Shown here: piece after piece, positions 17,529 through 25,735 of the stretch | Numbering within the stretch: position 1 is the stretch's first letter | Layout of the letters: every line of letters starts with the position of its first letter | From: ATZT02 sp038145175 | GTDB taxonomy: Bacteria > Actinomycetota > Actinomycetes > S36-B12 > UBA5976 | Direction of reading: 5' to 3' | Assembly (NCBI GenBank): GCA_038145175.1 | Contig: JAYQPE010000003.1 | Coordinates: forward strand, 124,001 to 188,000 | Length of the DNA: 64,000 nucleotides | The notes under the pieces: generated by a model | Seen by the model: the letters and a program-made list of their open reading frames with translations, nothing else | Database searches by the model: none | What the model was told of the DNA's origin: nothing | Program-made: the position numbers and the translations under genes

Positions 17529-17605
17529 TGTGTATAACCCTGGTTTTCGCCCTGTGGATAACTGGCTTATGGCCTTCGTCTTTTGGGCTCATCTGCTGTG
17601 GAAAA
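17529..17605. promoter_or_regulatory. Three DnaA-box-like nonamers in the nrdR leader
   Basis: TGTGTATAA (17529-17537), TGTGGATAA (17553-17561) and TGTGGAAAA (17597-17605) are all in one orientation; reversed they read TTATACACA, the consensus TTATCCACA, and TTTTCCACA. They lie between the nrdR promoter and its start codon. DnaA sites control the class I nrdAB promoter of E. coli, so control of dNTP supply at replication initiation is possible. Nonamers can occur by chance in AT-rich DNA; three aligned copies in 77 bp is less likely. Confidence 0.5.
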
Positions 17606-17647
17606 CTTGGGGTTAACCCCAACCTATGGACATTTCTGCCATTTCCA

Positions 17648-17693
17648 CCACAAGATGTAGTGCTACATTAGTACTTCGCTATGCGACATGCAA
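17648..17693 (-). promoter_or_regulatory. nrdRJ promoter with NrdR box over the start site
   Basis: On the minus strand, TTGCAT (17688-17693) and TAATGT (17665-17670) are spaced 17 bp. The 16-mer at 17648-17663 (plus strand CCACAAGATGTAGTGC) fits the published NrdR-box pattern aCaCwAtATaTwGtgt at most positions and covers the expected transcription start. The second box usually found about three helical turns away is not clear. Confidence 0.62.
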
Positions 17694-17896
17694 CTACCGG
17701 GGGCATGTGTTTTGCGTTACCGGTGTGTCTAGAGTTACAGATGTTGCGTTTTCGCAGGTCAAAGCCTTATTTCTTTACTTAATCAGAAGAACTGCACGGC
17801 GTGTTGCAACGATCTGGGTGTGTTGAAAAGGAATTCATCACAAATTAATCCCAGAACTACTAACCAAATAAGACATTAGGCATATAAGGTCATGGC

Positions 17897-19231
17897 ATGG
17901 CCACAAACGGATTTTTAACAAAAAAAAGTGTGAGAAGAAGTTGGTATTTATATGACTGGGCTAACTCTTCTTTTTCAACTACCGTTATAACACTTTTTCT
18001 TGGTCCTTATTTAACTTCTATTGCAGAAAATGCAGCTGATGCATCAGGAATGATTTCTTTATGGGGAATAAGTATGAGACCTGGATCTTTATTTCCTTAT
18101 GTAATTAGTTTTTCTGTTTTTGCTCAAGTTTTTGTTTTACCCATAGTTGGAGCTATTGCTGATCGAATTAAAAGTAGAAATGGTTTTCTAGCAGTATTTG
18201 CCTATCTCGGTGCTTTTGCCACAATCTGTTTATATTTTGTGCAAGGAGAAAGATTTGCTTTGGGTGCATTCTTACTTATTGTGGCAAATATCTCTTTTGG
18301 TGCAGCTATAGTAGTTTCAAATTCTTATATTCCTGATTTAGCTTCTCCGGATAAAAGAGATGCTGTTTCTTCCCGTGGCTGGGCTATGGGATATGCAGGT
18401 GGAGGTTTATTACTTTTACTAAATCTTTATCTTTATTCAAGTTATGAATCATTTGGAATCACAGAAGCTGAAGCGGTGAGAATTTCTCTTACTTCAGCAG
18501 GTATTTGGTGGGCATTATTTACCATAATTACTGTTAGAGGTTTAAGAACTTTAAATAGAAAAACAGGTGTTGTTGGAATTGAAGCTTTTTCTGTTGGTTT
18601 TCAAGAATTAAAAAATACTTTAAAGGATTTAAAGAAGTATCCAGAAACTTTAAAATTCTTAATCGCTTATCTTTTCTACAACGATGGGATTCAAACAGTT
18701 ATAGCAATTTCTGGAACCTATGCAATTTTAGAATTAAAACTAGAACAGTTATCTTTAGTATTTGCCATAGTTATTGTGCAAATAACTGCACTTATTGGTG
18801 CATTGATTCTTGGAAAACTTTCAGAAAATTATGGCACCAAGAAAACTATTCTTCTTTCATTAGTTATTTGGACAATAATGGTAGTTATTACTTATTTTGC
18901 TCCGGTTGGTCAAGCAAATCCTTATTTTGCAATTGCTGCAGGAATTGGATTTGTCTTAGGTGGTAGCCAAGCTTTATCTAGATCCTTATATTCCCAAGTG
19001 ATTCCAAGATCTCAAGAAGCCCAATACTTTTCTTTTTACGAAATAAGTGAACGTGGCACTAGTTGGCTTGGAACATTTGCTTTCGGAGTGGCCTTTGGAT
19101 TAACTGGGTCTTATCGTCAAAGCATTTTGCTAATTATTGCTTTCTTCATTATTGGAGGCTTGATTCTAATTAAGGTAAATATTCGACAAGCTATAAAAGA
19201 ATCAGGAAATCCTCAACCCGCAAAAGTTTAA
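17897..19231 (+). CDS. UMF1-family MFS transporter
   Basis: Integral membrane transporter of 444 residues with about 12 hydrophobic segments. It begins with the motif SWYLYDWANSSFSTTVITLFLGPYL, the recognisable signature of the UMF1/Atg22-like group of the major facilitator superfamily, and contains VLPIVGAIADRIKSRNGFL (the loop 2-3 motif) and LGGSQALSRSLYSQVIPRSQEAQYFSFYEISERGTSWLG. Substrate is unknown; yeast Atg22 exports amino acids from the vacuole. The ATG is preceded by AAGGT at six bases. It ends four bases before the convergent malic enzyme gene. Confidence 0.85.
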   Translation: MATNGFLTKKSVRRSWYLYDWANSSFSTTVITLFLGPYLTSIAENAADASGMISLWGISMRPGSLFPYVISFSVFAQVFVLPIVGAIADRIKSRNGFLAVFAYLGAFATICLYFVQGERFALGAFLLIVANISFGAAIVVSNSYIPDLASPDKRDAVSSRGWAMGYAGGGLLLLLNLYLYSSYESFGITEAEAVRISLTSAGIWWALFTIITVRGLRTLNRKTGVVGIEAFSVGFQELKNTLKDLKKYPETLKFLIAYLFYNDGIQTVIAISGTYAILELKLEQLSLVFAIVIVQITALIGALILGKLSENYGTKKTILLSLVIWTIMVVITYFAPVGQANPYFAIAAGIGFVLGGSQALSRSLYSQVIPRSQEAQYFSFYEISERGTSWLGTFAFGVAFGLTGSYRQSILLIIAFFIIGGLILIKVNIRQAIKESGNPQPAKV

Positions 19232-19235
19232 ATAC

Positions 19236-20615
19236 TTACTTACCTAAAGTGGTTCTAACAGCCTGGGCAACTGCTGGGGTAACACCAGGATCAAACACAC
19301 TTGGCACAATAAATGAAGCATTTAGTTGTTCATTTGAGACTCGATTAGCAATGGCATTGGCTGCTGCTATCAAGGTTTCTTCGGTAACATTTTTTGCTTG
19401 AGCATCAAGAAGTCCTCTAAAAATACCAGGAAAAGCTAAGACGTTATTAATCTGATTTGGAAAATCACTTCTACCTGTTGCTACCACTTTGGCATATTTT
19501 CTTGCCAATATCGGATCTACTTCAGGATTTGGATTCGCTAGAGCAAAAATAATTGAATCTTTATTCATTTGCTTTAAATCATTTTCAGTCAAAATATCTG
19601 GTGCGCTTACTCCGATAAATACATCAGCATTTTTTAAAGCTTCAGTAACAGATCCTGAGAAGTTATTTTTATTGGTATTTTCTATCAACCATTGCACATC
19701 CTCCCCATCTTTTACTCCACTATGAATTGGGCCAAGGTTGTTAAATACAATTAAATCTTTTAAACCACTTTTGACTAATAATCTTGCAATAGCAGTTCCT
19801 GCTGCTCCTGCTCCTGTCATGACTACTTTAATTTCAGAAATCTTCTTATTTACAACCCTTAAGGCATTAGTTAAGGCTGCTAAAACCACAATGGCTGTTC
19901 CATGTTGGTCGTCATGAAATACCGGAATATCTAATAACTTCCTTAATCTTTTTTCAATTTCGAAACAACGAGGGGCAGAAATATCTTCAAGATTTATTCC
20001 TCCATAGACAGGCGCAATTAATTGAACTGTTCTAACTATTTCATCTACATCTTGGGAATCAATACAAACTGGCCATGCATCAATATCTGCAAATCTTTTA
20101 AAAAGTGCAGCTTTTCCTTCCATTACTGGTAAGGCCGCAGCAGCACCCAAATTTCCTAATCCTAAAACTGCTGAACCATCAGTGACTACAGCTACTGAAT
20201 TTCTTTTAATAGTTAATCTTCTTAAATTTGTTGGATCTTCAGCTATTGCTTGAGAAATTCTTGCCACACCTGGAGTGTATGCACGGGATAAATCATCACG
20301 AGTTTTTAGAGGAACTTTAGAATGCACTTCTAATTTGCCACCCAGATGAATTAAAAATGTTCTATCTGAAAACTTTCTTACCTTTACTCCGTCTAGTTTT
20401 GCAATTGAATCAGTAATTTTTTTAGCATGCTCTTCGTTAGTTGCATTACAAGTAACATCCACCACGATTGAGTTATAGGTTGATTCCACGACATCAAGAG
20501 CAGTTAGAGCAGCACCTGCAGCAGATACTGCAGCTGTTAAATCTCCAGTTGAATCAGTTGTGGCAGGAAGTTCTACACGAATAGTAACTGCATAACCTGG
20601 GGATGGAATTGACAT
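19236..20615 (-). CDS. Malic enzyme with N-terminal ACT-like domain
   Basis: Oxidative decarboxylation of malate to pyruvate with NAD(P)+. 459 residues. Residues 1-85 look like a regulatory ACT-type domain (VTIRVELPATTDSTGDLTAAVSAAGA, then repeated beta-alpha-beta), common in actinobacterial malic enzymes. The catalytic domain contains SRAYTPGVARISQAIAEDP, the catalytic-lysine segment PVMEGKAALFKRFADIDAWPVC, the metal-binding INLEDISAPRCFEIEKRL and FHDDQHGTA, and the nucleotide loop GAGAAGTAIARLL. Gluconeogenic or NADPH supply roles are both possible. Its start is an ATG at 20615, 126 bp from the terminator of the next gene upstream side. Confidence 0.92.
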   Translation of the reverse strand: MSIPSPGYAVTIRVELPATTDSTGDLTAAVSAAGAALTALDVVESTYNSIVVDVTCNATNEEHAKKITDSIAKLDGVKVRKFSDRTFLIHLGGKLEVHSKVPLKTRDDLSRAYTPGVARISQAIAEDPTNLRRLTIKRNSVAVVTDGSAVLGLGNLGAAAALPVMEGKAALFKRFADIDAWPVCIDSQDVDEIVRTVQLIAPVYGGINLEDISAPRCFEIEKRLRKLLDIPVFHDDQHGTAIVVLAALTNALRVVNKKISEIKVVMTGAGAAGTAIARLLVKSGLKDLIVFNNLGPIHSGVKDGEDVQWLIENTNKNNFSGSVTEALKNADVFIGVSAPDILTENDLKQMNKDSIIFALANPNPEVDPILARKYAKVVATGRSDFPNQINNVLAFPGIFRGLLDAQAKNVTEETLIAAANAIANRVSNEQLNASFIVPSVFDPGVTPAVAQAVRTTLGK

Positions 20616-20659
20616 GGTTTTACTCTAGTACCTAGTTGTTACAGCAATGACTCTAAATA

Positions 20660-20689
20660 ATTAAGGGCTCACAAAAGTGAGCCCTTAAT
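20660..20689 (-). terminator. Rho-independent terminator after the permease gene
   Basis: A 13-bp stem (ATTAAGGGCTCAC with its complement) and a 4-nt AAAA loop, 14 bp downstream of the permease stop. The stem is GC-rich at the loop end with A/T-rich ends. It separates the permease from malic enzyme, both on the minus strand. Confidence 0.85.
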
Positions 20690-20703
20690 CAATTTTTACC
20701 TAT

Positions 20704-22155
20704 TTATTTATGACCTTTAACTGCTGCTTCTTCTTCAGGTGAAAGCACAAGGTTATTTCTTGCAACTAATCCAAAGTAGAGCAGGCCAAGAACATAAACG
20801 ATTGCAATAGCAATGATTGCTTGTCTATATGCAGGGTTTAAAGCTTGTCCGATGAAGATCAATAATGCCAACAATCCAGCAACCCAAGCTCCAGCATTTC
20901 CAACCGGACTCTTATAAGGACGCTTTAGATGAGACATATTTTTCTTCAAAAGCACATAGGAAATCATCTGCAACATGTATGCAATTACTGCACCCCAAAC
21001 TGCAATGTTTAATACAACTGCACCTGCAGTTGTACCACCGTATTGCGCCCATAGAAGTGCTGCATAACCAATTACTGCACCAACAATAAGCGCCACGTAT
21101 GGAGTTTTTCTCTTTCCAGTTAGTGACAATGATTGTGGGTAGTAACCTGCACGAGATAAAGAATAAATGTTTCTACCGTAAGCAAACATAATTCCTTGAA
21201 GCGATGCAAATAAACCAATCAAAGCAAAAGCTGCAAGAAGTGCAGCAACGTTTGCATTTGGCAAAATTGCACGGAATCCATCTAACAGTGGTTCACCTGA
21301 TGTAGCAATTTTGCTTGAACCAGTAACACCTGGATTCAAGAACAAAACCAACATCGCAGTTACCACTAGAGTGCCAAGACCCCAAATACCTGCTTTTGGA
21401 ATATCTTTTGCAGGATTATGAGCTTCTTCTGCAGCTAATGGTAATTCTTCAATACCTAAGAAGAACCACATTGCAAATGGCATAGCCGCAACAATTGCCC
21501 AGAAGCCTTTAGGTAAGAAAGATGTTCCACCTTCAACACTTGGAGCAATATCTAGCAAATTGCTAAATGAGAATTTGCCGCTTGCGATCGCCATAATTGC
21601 AAACAAAGCAAGAACAGCAAGTGAGGCAATTGCAACAACAATTGCAAACTTGAAGGAAATTTCTGCTCCTGCAATATTTAGTGCTAAAAAGATTGCATAA
21701 AGAATAATCCACCAAATCCAAACAGGAAGTGATGTTCCTGTTAGTTGGCTGATAATTCCATCTGCATAACTTGCAGAGAAAAAGACAATAACTGCAGTTG
21801 TTGCAACATATTCAATGGTTTCAGCAAAACCTGTTACGAAACCACCCCAAGGACCCATTGCAGATCTTGCGAATGAATATGCACCACCTGTATGAGGTAA
21901 TGCTGCAGACATTTCACCGATGCTAAACAACATGCCGTAGTACATGATGATTACTAAAATTGTGGCGATAAATAAACCGCCCCAACCGGCTGAATCAATA
22001 CCAAAGTTCCATCCAGAAAAATCTCCAGACACAACTGCGGCCACTCCTAATCCCCAAAGAGCTAACAAACCTGCATGTCTTTGAAGACCGCGTTTATCAA
22101 AATAATCACGAGCAACGTCTTTATAAGTTGCACCTTGAACTGTTTTCTTTGCCAC
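20704..22155 (-). CDS. Ethanolamine-type amino-acid/polyamine/organocation permease
   Basis: Twelve-segment permease, 483 residues. The N-terminus (YFDKRGLQRHAGLLALWGLGVAAVVSGDFSGWNFGID) and GEMSAALPHTGGAYSFARSAMGPWGGFVTGFAETIEYVATTAVIV match the ethanolamine permease (Eat) family rather than general amino-acid permeases, which usually lack the SGDFSGWNFG motif. Ethanolamine uptake is the inferred role, but no ethanolamine ammonia-lyase gene is in the window, so the substrate is open. GTG start at 22155 with a strong GGGAGG site. A hairpin (22173-22194) lies just before the ribosome binding site. Confidence 0.83.
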   Translation of the reverse strand: MAKKTVQGATYKDVARDYFDKRGLQRHAGLLALWGLGVAAVVSGDFSGWNFGIDSAGWGGLFIATILVIIMYYGMLFSIGEMSAALPHTGGAYSFARSAMGPWGGFVTGFAETIEYVATTAVIVFFSASYADGIISQLTGTSLPVWIWWIILYAIFLALNIAGAEISFKFAIVVAIASLAVLALFAIMAIASGKFSFSNLLDIAPSVEGGTSFLPKGFWAIVAAMPFAMWFFLGIEELPLAAEEAHNPAKDIPKAGIWGLGTLVVTAMLVLFLNPGVTGSSKIATSGEPLLDGFRAILPNANVAALLAAFALIGLFASLQGIMFAYGRNIYSLSRAGYYPQSLSLTGKRKTPYVALIVGAVIGYAALLWAQYGGTTAGAVVLNIAVWGAVIAYMLQMISYVLLKKNMSHLKRPYKSPVGNAGAWVAGLLALLIFIGQALNPAYRQAIIAIAIVYVLGLLYFGLVARNNLVLSPEEEAAVKGHK

Positions 22156-22172
22156 TTACCCTCCCAAATGGG

Positions 22173-22194
22173 ACAAGCCTGGTTCCAGGCTTGT
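22173..22194 (-). promoter_or_regulatory. Leader hairpin directly before the permease ribosome binding site
   Basis: ACAAGCCTGG and its complement around two bases; in RNA an 8-bp stem with a 6-nt loop is likely. No T-run follows in the minus direction (the ribosome binding site does), so translational or mRNA-stability control, or an operator, is more likely than termination. Confidence 0.42.
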
Positions 22195-22303
22195 TCTAAT
22201 GCTCTTTTTTACCCCATGATTGTGAACAAATGAAAGAGTTTTGGGTGTTTTTTTTCAAAAAGTCGCATACGGTTTGTGAGGAAATTGGAAAAAATGTTAT
22301 TTT

Positions 22304-23578
22304 TTAAGACTTTTTGTCAGATAATTTAAACGCTACAACAGCTATCAGGGCACTGATTACTGATGCGACTAAAACGCTCAAAATGGCTAAATCTTGAATC
22401 TCTTGTTCCTTAAAAGCAAGTTTGGCAATAAAAATGGCCACTGTAAATCCTATACCGGCAGCATTTCCGACTCCCAAAAGTTGATGCCATTTAACATCTT
22501 TTGGAATTTGGCCAATTTTAGAAAATTTGGTGAAGTATGTTAAAAGTAAAATTCCAACAGGTTTTCCCACTACTAAACCAAGAATGATTCCTAGCGCAAC
22601 ACTTGATTGGAGCATCAATTCAAAAGTTTTTGAATCTATTTTTATTCCAGAGTTTGCAAATGCAAACAATGGTACAACTAGGAATGCACTCCAGGGATGA
22701 ATCACATGTTCCAACCACTCCACGACTGAGACAGAATTTTTTGCTATTTTTTTAGATTTAATCGCATTTTCTACGGTGGAAACATTTTTTAATTCATCAA
22801 TATCAATATATTTTTTCTCAATTATTGGAGTTACTGGTGCTAGAAGCCCAAGGATCACTCCTGCGATAGTGGGATGAATTCCTGTTTCATAAAGTCCATA
22901 CCAAAGCAAAACTCCAAGCACGACATAAACAAAAGTAGTATTTATATTTATTCTTTTAAACCAAATGACTATTAAAACTAGCAAAATTGAAATTATTAGC
23001 CAGGGAATTGTTATTCCTTTAGAAAAAACTAACGCAATAATTAGAATTGCCCCGATATCATCAATAACTGCAAGCCCTAATAGAAATGGTCTTAAAAAAC
23101 CTGACTTCTTAGCCCCAAAATAACTTAAAACTCCAACTGCTAAGGCAATATCTGTTGCAACTGGAACTGCCCATCCTCTTAAATCCTTAAAGTCTGTGAC
23201 AAATAAATAAATTAGAGCAGGAACTAGCATTCCCCCAAGAGCTGCAAGTAATGGCACTATGGCTTTTTTAAATCCTGCTAAATGACCAGTATTTAATTCT
23301 CTATTTATTTCAAGTCCGACTAAAAAGAAAAATATAGTCATGAGTGCATCATTTATTAAGTGCTGGACATCCATATTAAACTGGAATAAACCAATTTTTA
23401 TAAAAACGTCTGTTTTTAGAATTTCAAAATACGCATCACTTAAATTTGAATTAGCGATAACTAAACCAAGAATTGCTGCTAGAAGAATTAGAAGACTGCT
23501 AGTTGATTCTCTTTGAAAAAAATCAGCAAAAGGTGAAATTCTTGTAACTTGATTTTTTCTAGTTTTTTGCTTCATCAC
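22304..23578 (-). CDS. nhaA: Na+/H+ antiporter NhaA
   Basis: Inner-membrane antiporter exchanging sodium for protons. The 424 residues hold about 12 segments. Key family residues are visible: the FFLVGLEINREL loop, VPVATDIALAVGVLSY with the TDIA-motif aspartate, and GLAVIDDIGAILIIALV with the paired transport aspartates; the C-terminal part has SVALGIILGLVVGKPVGI and KWHQLLGVGNAAGIGFTVAIFIA. Its start is 24 bp after the ctaF stop, so it may be transcribed with the oxidase genes. Two adjacent methionines leave a one-codon doubt at the start. Confidence 0.95.
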   Translation of the reverse strand: MMKQKTRKNQVTRISPFADFFQRESTSSLLILLAAILGLVIANSNLSDAYFEILKTDVFIKIGLFQFNMDVQHLINDALMTIFFFLVGLEINRELNTGHLAGFKKAIVPLLAALGGMLVPALIYLFVTDFKDLRGWAVPVATDIALAVGVLSYFGAKKSGFLRPFLLGLAVIDDIGAILIIALVFSKGITIPWLIISILLVLIVIWFKRININTTFVYVVLGVLLWYGLYETGIHPTIAGVILGLLAPVTPIIEKKYIDIDELKNVSTVENAIKSKKIAKNSVSVVEWLEHVIHPWSAFLVVPLFAFANSGIKIDSKTFELMLQSSVALGIILGLVVGKPVGILLLTYFTKFSKIGQIPKDVKWHQLLGVGNAAGIGFTVAIFIAKLAFKEQEIQDLAILSVLVASVISALIAVVAFKLSDKKS

Positions 23579-23602
23579 TTCATTATGCTAAACATCAAGC
23601 AC

Positions 23603-24010
23603 TTAGTGTCTGATTGGCTCAACTCTTTCGAACTTCCAATACTCAAACAGCCAACCTGAGACTGAAAATAGTACAAATCCAAGTCCCATCAAAAATATCC
23701 AGGCAGCGAAAATAAATCCGACAAAAGTAAAAGCAGCAGCTGCTGCCACGATCATTGGCCACCATGAATGAGGTGAATAAAAGCCATAATCAGCTGGGGC
23801 TTCGTTTTGTTCGGCCGTTTCGTTATCTTCTGGTTGATACCCAATTCGATTGGAGGTAAAGATTAAGAAGAAAGCAACTAATATTGCTAAACCACCAGTT
23901 AAAACTAGCCCTGTTGTGCCAACAGGTTCTTTTGTAAAAAAGTAATAAATCCCACCGACTACAAAATAAAACACTGCCCCCCAGAAAAATAACCATCCAC
24001 CTGGTTTCAT
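23603..24010 (-). CDS. ctaF: Cytochrome c oxidase subunit IV, actinobacterial type
   Basis: 135-residue membrane protein of the actinobacterial aa3 oxidase. Four hydrophobic segments and the conserved sequence PADYGFYSPHSWWPMIVAAAAAFTFVGFIFAAWIF are typical of CtaF. The gene follows ctaD with no spacer, matching the ctaC-ctaD-ctaF order of actinobacteria. Its role is in assembly or stability of the oxidase; it binds no cofactor. Subunit III and the bc1 complex genes are outside this window. Confidence 0.92.
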   Translation of the reverse strand: MKPGGWLFFWGAVFYFVVGGIYYFFTKEPVGTTGLVLTGGLAILVAFFLIFTSNRIGYQPEDNETAEQNEAPADYGFYSPHSWWPMIVAAAAAFTFVGFIFAAWIFLMGLGFVLFSVSGWLFEYWKFERVEPIRH

Positions 24011-25732
24011 TTAGTTTCTCTTTCCAAGCTTTGGTCCACCAATTGTGTCATCTAAAAAGTTAACTCTGGTTGGAATTTCTGCTTCAGCTAATTCAGGATG
24101 TGCTGCATCAAATGCAGGACGTTCTGAACGAATTCTTGGTAATGATGTGAAGTTATGTCTTGGTGGTGGACAGCTTGTGGCCCATTCCAAACTCATTCCC
24201 CAACCCCATGGATCATTTTCTTTAACCAACGGGGCAAATCTCCATGTTTTGTAAACGTTGTACATGAAAAATATTGTTGATGCGCCCAGTAAAAATGCTC
24301 CCGTGCTAGATACTGCATTTCCAAAAGTAAAACCATCACTTGCTAAATAATCTGCATATCTTCTTGGCATGCCTTTAATTCCTAGCCAATGTTGAATTAA
24401 AAATGTAACTTGGAAACCTATAAAAAGAGTCCAGAAATGAATCTTTCCTAAAGAATCATCAAGCATTCTTCCTGTTAGTTTTGGCCACCAGAAATAAAAG
24501 CCTGCAAACATTGCAAAAACTACGGTTCCAAATACGGTGTAATGAAAATGTGCTACAACGAAATAGGAATCTGAAACGTGGAAATCAATTGGTGGCATCG
24601 CAAGCATAACTCCAGTCAGTCCACCGATTAAGAATGTGATCAAGAAGCCAATTACAAACATCATTGGTGTTTCAAATGAAATAGATCCTCGCCACATCGT
24701 ACCTATCCAGTTAAAGAATTTAACTCCAGTTGGAACAGCAATTAACATCGTGGTTAGAGCGAAAAACGGTAATGAAACTGCACCGGTTACATACATGTGA
24801 TGTGCCCAAACTGCAACTGATAAACCTGCGATTGCAATTGTCGCAAAAACTAATCCTTTATAACCAAAAATAGGTTTTCTACTAAATACCGGAATTACTT
24901 CACTGATGATTCCAAAGAATGGTAAAGCAATGATGTAAACCTCAGGATGACCAAAAAACCAAAACAAATGTTGCCACAAAATTGCACCACCATTTGCTGC
25001 TTCAAAAACTTGTGCATTAAAAGTTCTATCTACTTCTAACACAATTAATGAGGCAGCTAAAACTGGGAAAGCCATTAGAACTAAAACGCTTGTTAACAAA
25101 ATGGTCCAAACAAAAATTGGCAATCTAAACATAACCATGCCAGGTGCTCTCATAGTCAAAATTGTGGTGATGAAATTTACTGCACCAAGAATTGTGCCTA
25201 AACCACCAAGTGCAAGTCCCATTATCCAAAGATCTGCACCGACAGTTGGTGAATTAACTGCATTTGAAAGCGGAGCGTAAGCAAACCATCCAAAACTTGC
25301 AGCACCATCGGGTGTTAAAAATCCTGCCACAACAATAATTCCACCAAATAAAAACATGTAATAACCAAGCAAATTTAATCTTGGAAAAGCAACATCTGGT
25401 GCACCAATTTGTAATGGAGTTAATGCATTAGCAAAGCCAACAAACAAAGGAGTTGCAAAAAGAAACAACATAATGGTTCCATGCATCGTAAACATTTGGT
25501 TATATTGCTCATTTGAAACAATTTGTAAACCTGGCTGAGCCAATTCAGCTCTTATAACCATGGCCATTAAACCTGCGATAATGAAGAAAATAAATGAAGT
25601 AATTAGGTAAAGATTTCCAATAATTTTTGGATCAGTTGATGTCATCCATTTTACTAAAGTTCTTCCTAAAGTGTTTTCTTTTTCAGGATGAGGATGAGAA
25701 GAAACTGTTGGGCGATCTTCAATGAGTGTCAT
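24011..25732 (-). CDS. ctaD: Cytochrome c oxidase subunit I
   Basis: Catalytic subunit with haem a, haem a3 and CuB, reducing oxygen to water and pumping protons in the inner membrane. 573 residues with 12 hydrophobic segments. Ligand motifs: FTMHGTIMLFLF (low-spin haem), WQHLFWFFGHPEVYIIALP with the CuB histidine and cross-linked tyrosine, WAHHMYVTG (two CuB histidines), and VAHFHYTVFGTV (two haem histidines). It runs directly into ctaF and is four bases after ctaC. Confidence 0.97.
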   Translation of the reverse strand: MTLIEDRPTVSSHPHPEKENTLGRTLVKWMTSTDPKIIGNLYLITSFIFFIIAGLMAMVIRAELAQPGLQIVSNEQYNQMFTMHGTIMLFLFATPLFVGFANALTPLQIGAPDVAFPRLNLLGYYMFLFGGIIVVAGFLTPDGAASFGWFAYAPLSNAVNSPTVGADLWIMGLALGGLGTILGAVNFITTILTMRAPGMVMFRLPIFVWTILLTSVLVLMAFPVLAASLIVLEVDRTFNAQVFEAANGGAILWQHLFWFFGHPEVYIIALPFFGIISEVIPVFSRKPIFGYKGLVFATIAIAGLSVAVWAHHMYVTGAVSLPFFALTTMLIAVPTGVKFFNWIGTMWRGSISFETPMMFVIGFLITFLIGGLTGVMLAMPPIDFHVSDSYFVVAHFHYTVFGTVVFAMFAGFYFWWPKLTGRMLDDSLGKIHFWTLFIGFQVTFLIQHWLGIKGMPRRYADYLASDGFTFGNAVSSTGAFLLGASTIFFMYNVYKTWRFAPLVKENDPWGWGMSLEWATSCPPPRHNFTSLPRIRSERPAFDAAHPELAEAEIPTRVNFLDDTIGGPKLGKRN

Positions 25733-25735
25733 TTT

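Larger units (their letters stand above)
17505..17896. other. 392-bp divergent spacer between nrdR and an MFS gene
   Basis: Holds no credible gene: the one short open frame (17626-17826) has no ribosome binding site, crosses the promoter elements and is rich in cysteine and arginine without a fold. What can be supported are three DnaA-box-like sites (17529-17605), an NrdR box with a promoter (17648-17693), and a second minus-strand promoter-like pair, TTGACC at 17757-17762 and TGTAAC (17734-17739) spaced 17 bp. An AAGGT at 17886-17890 serves the MFS gene. The part from about 17763 to 17880 shows nothing I recognise. Confidence 0.6.

Noticed and set aside
17626..17826. Open frame of 66 codons in the nrdR-MFS spacer
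   Set aside because: It crosses the nrdRJ promoter and NrdR box, has no ribosome binding site, and its translation has no recognisable fold.
16989..17896. Divergent lexA gene expected beside nrdR
   Set aside because: The gene upstream is an MFS transporter; no LexA-like frame or LexA box (GAAC..GTTC) is present.
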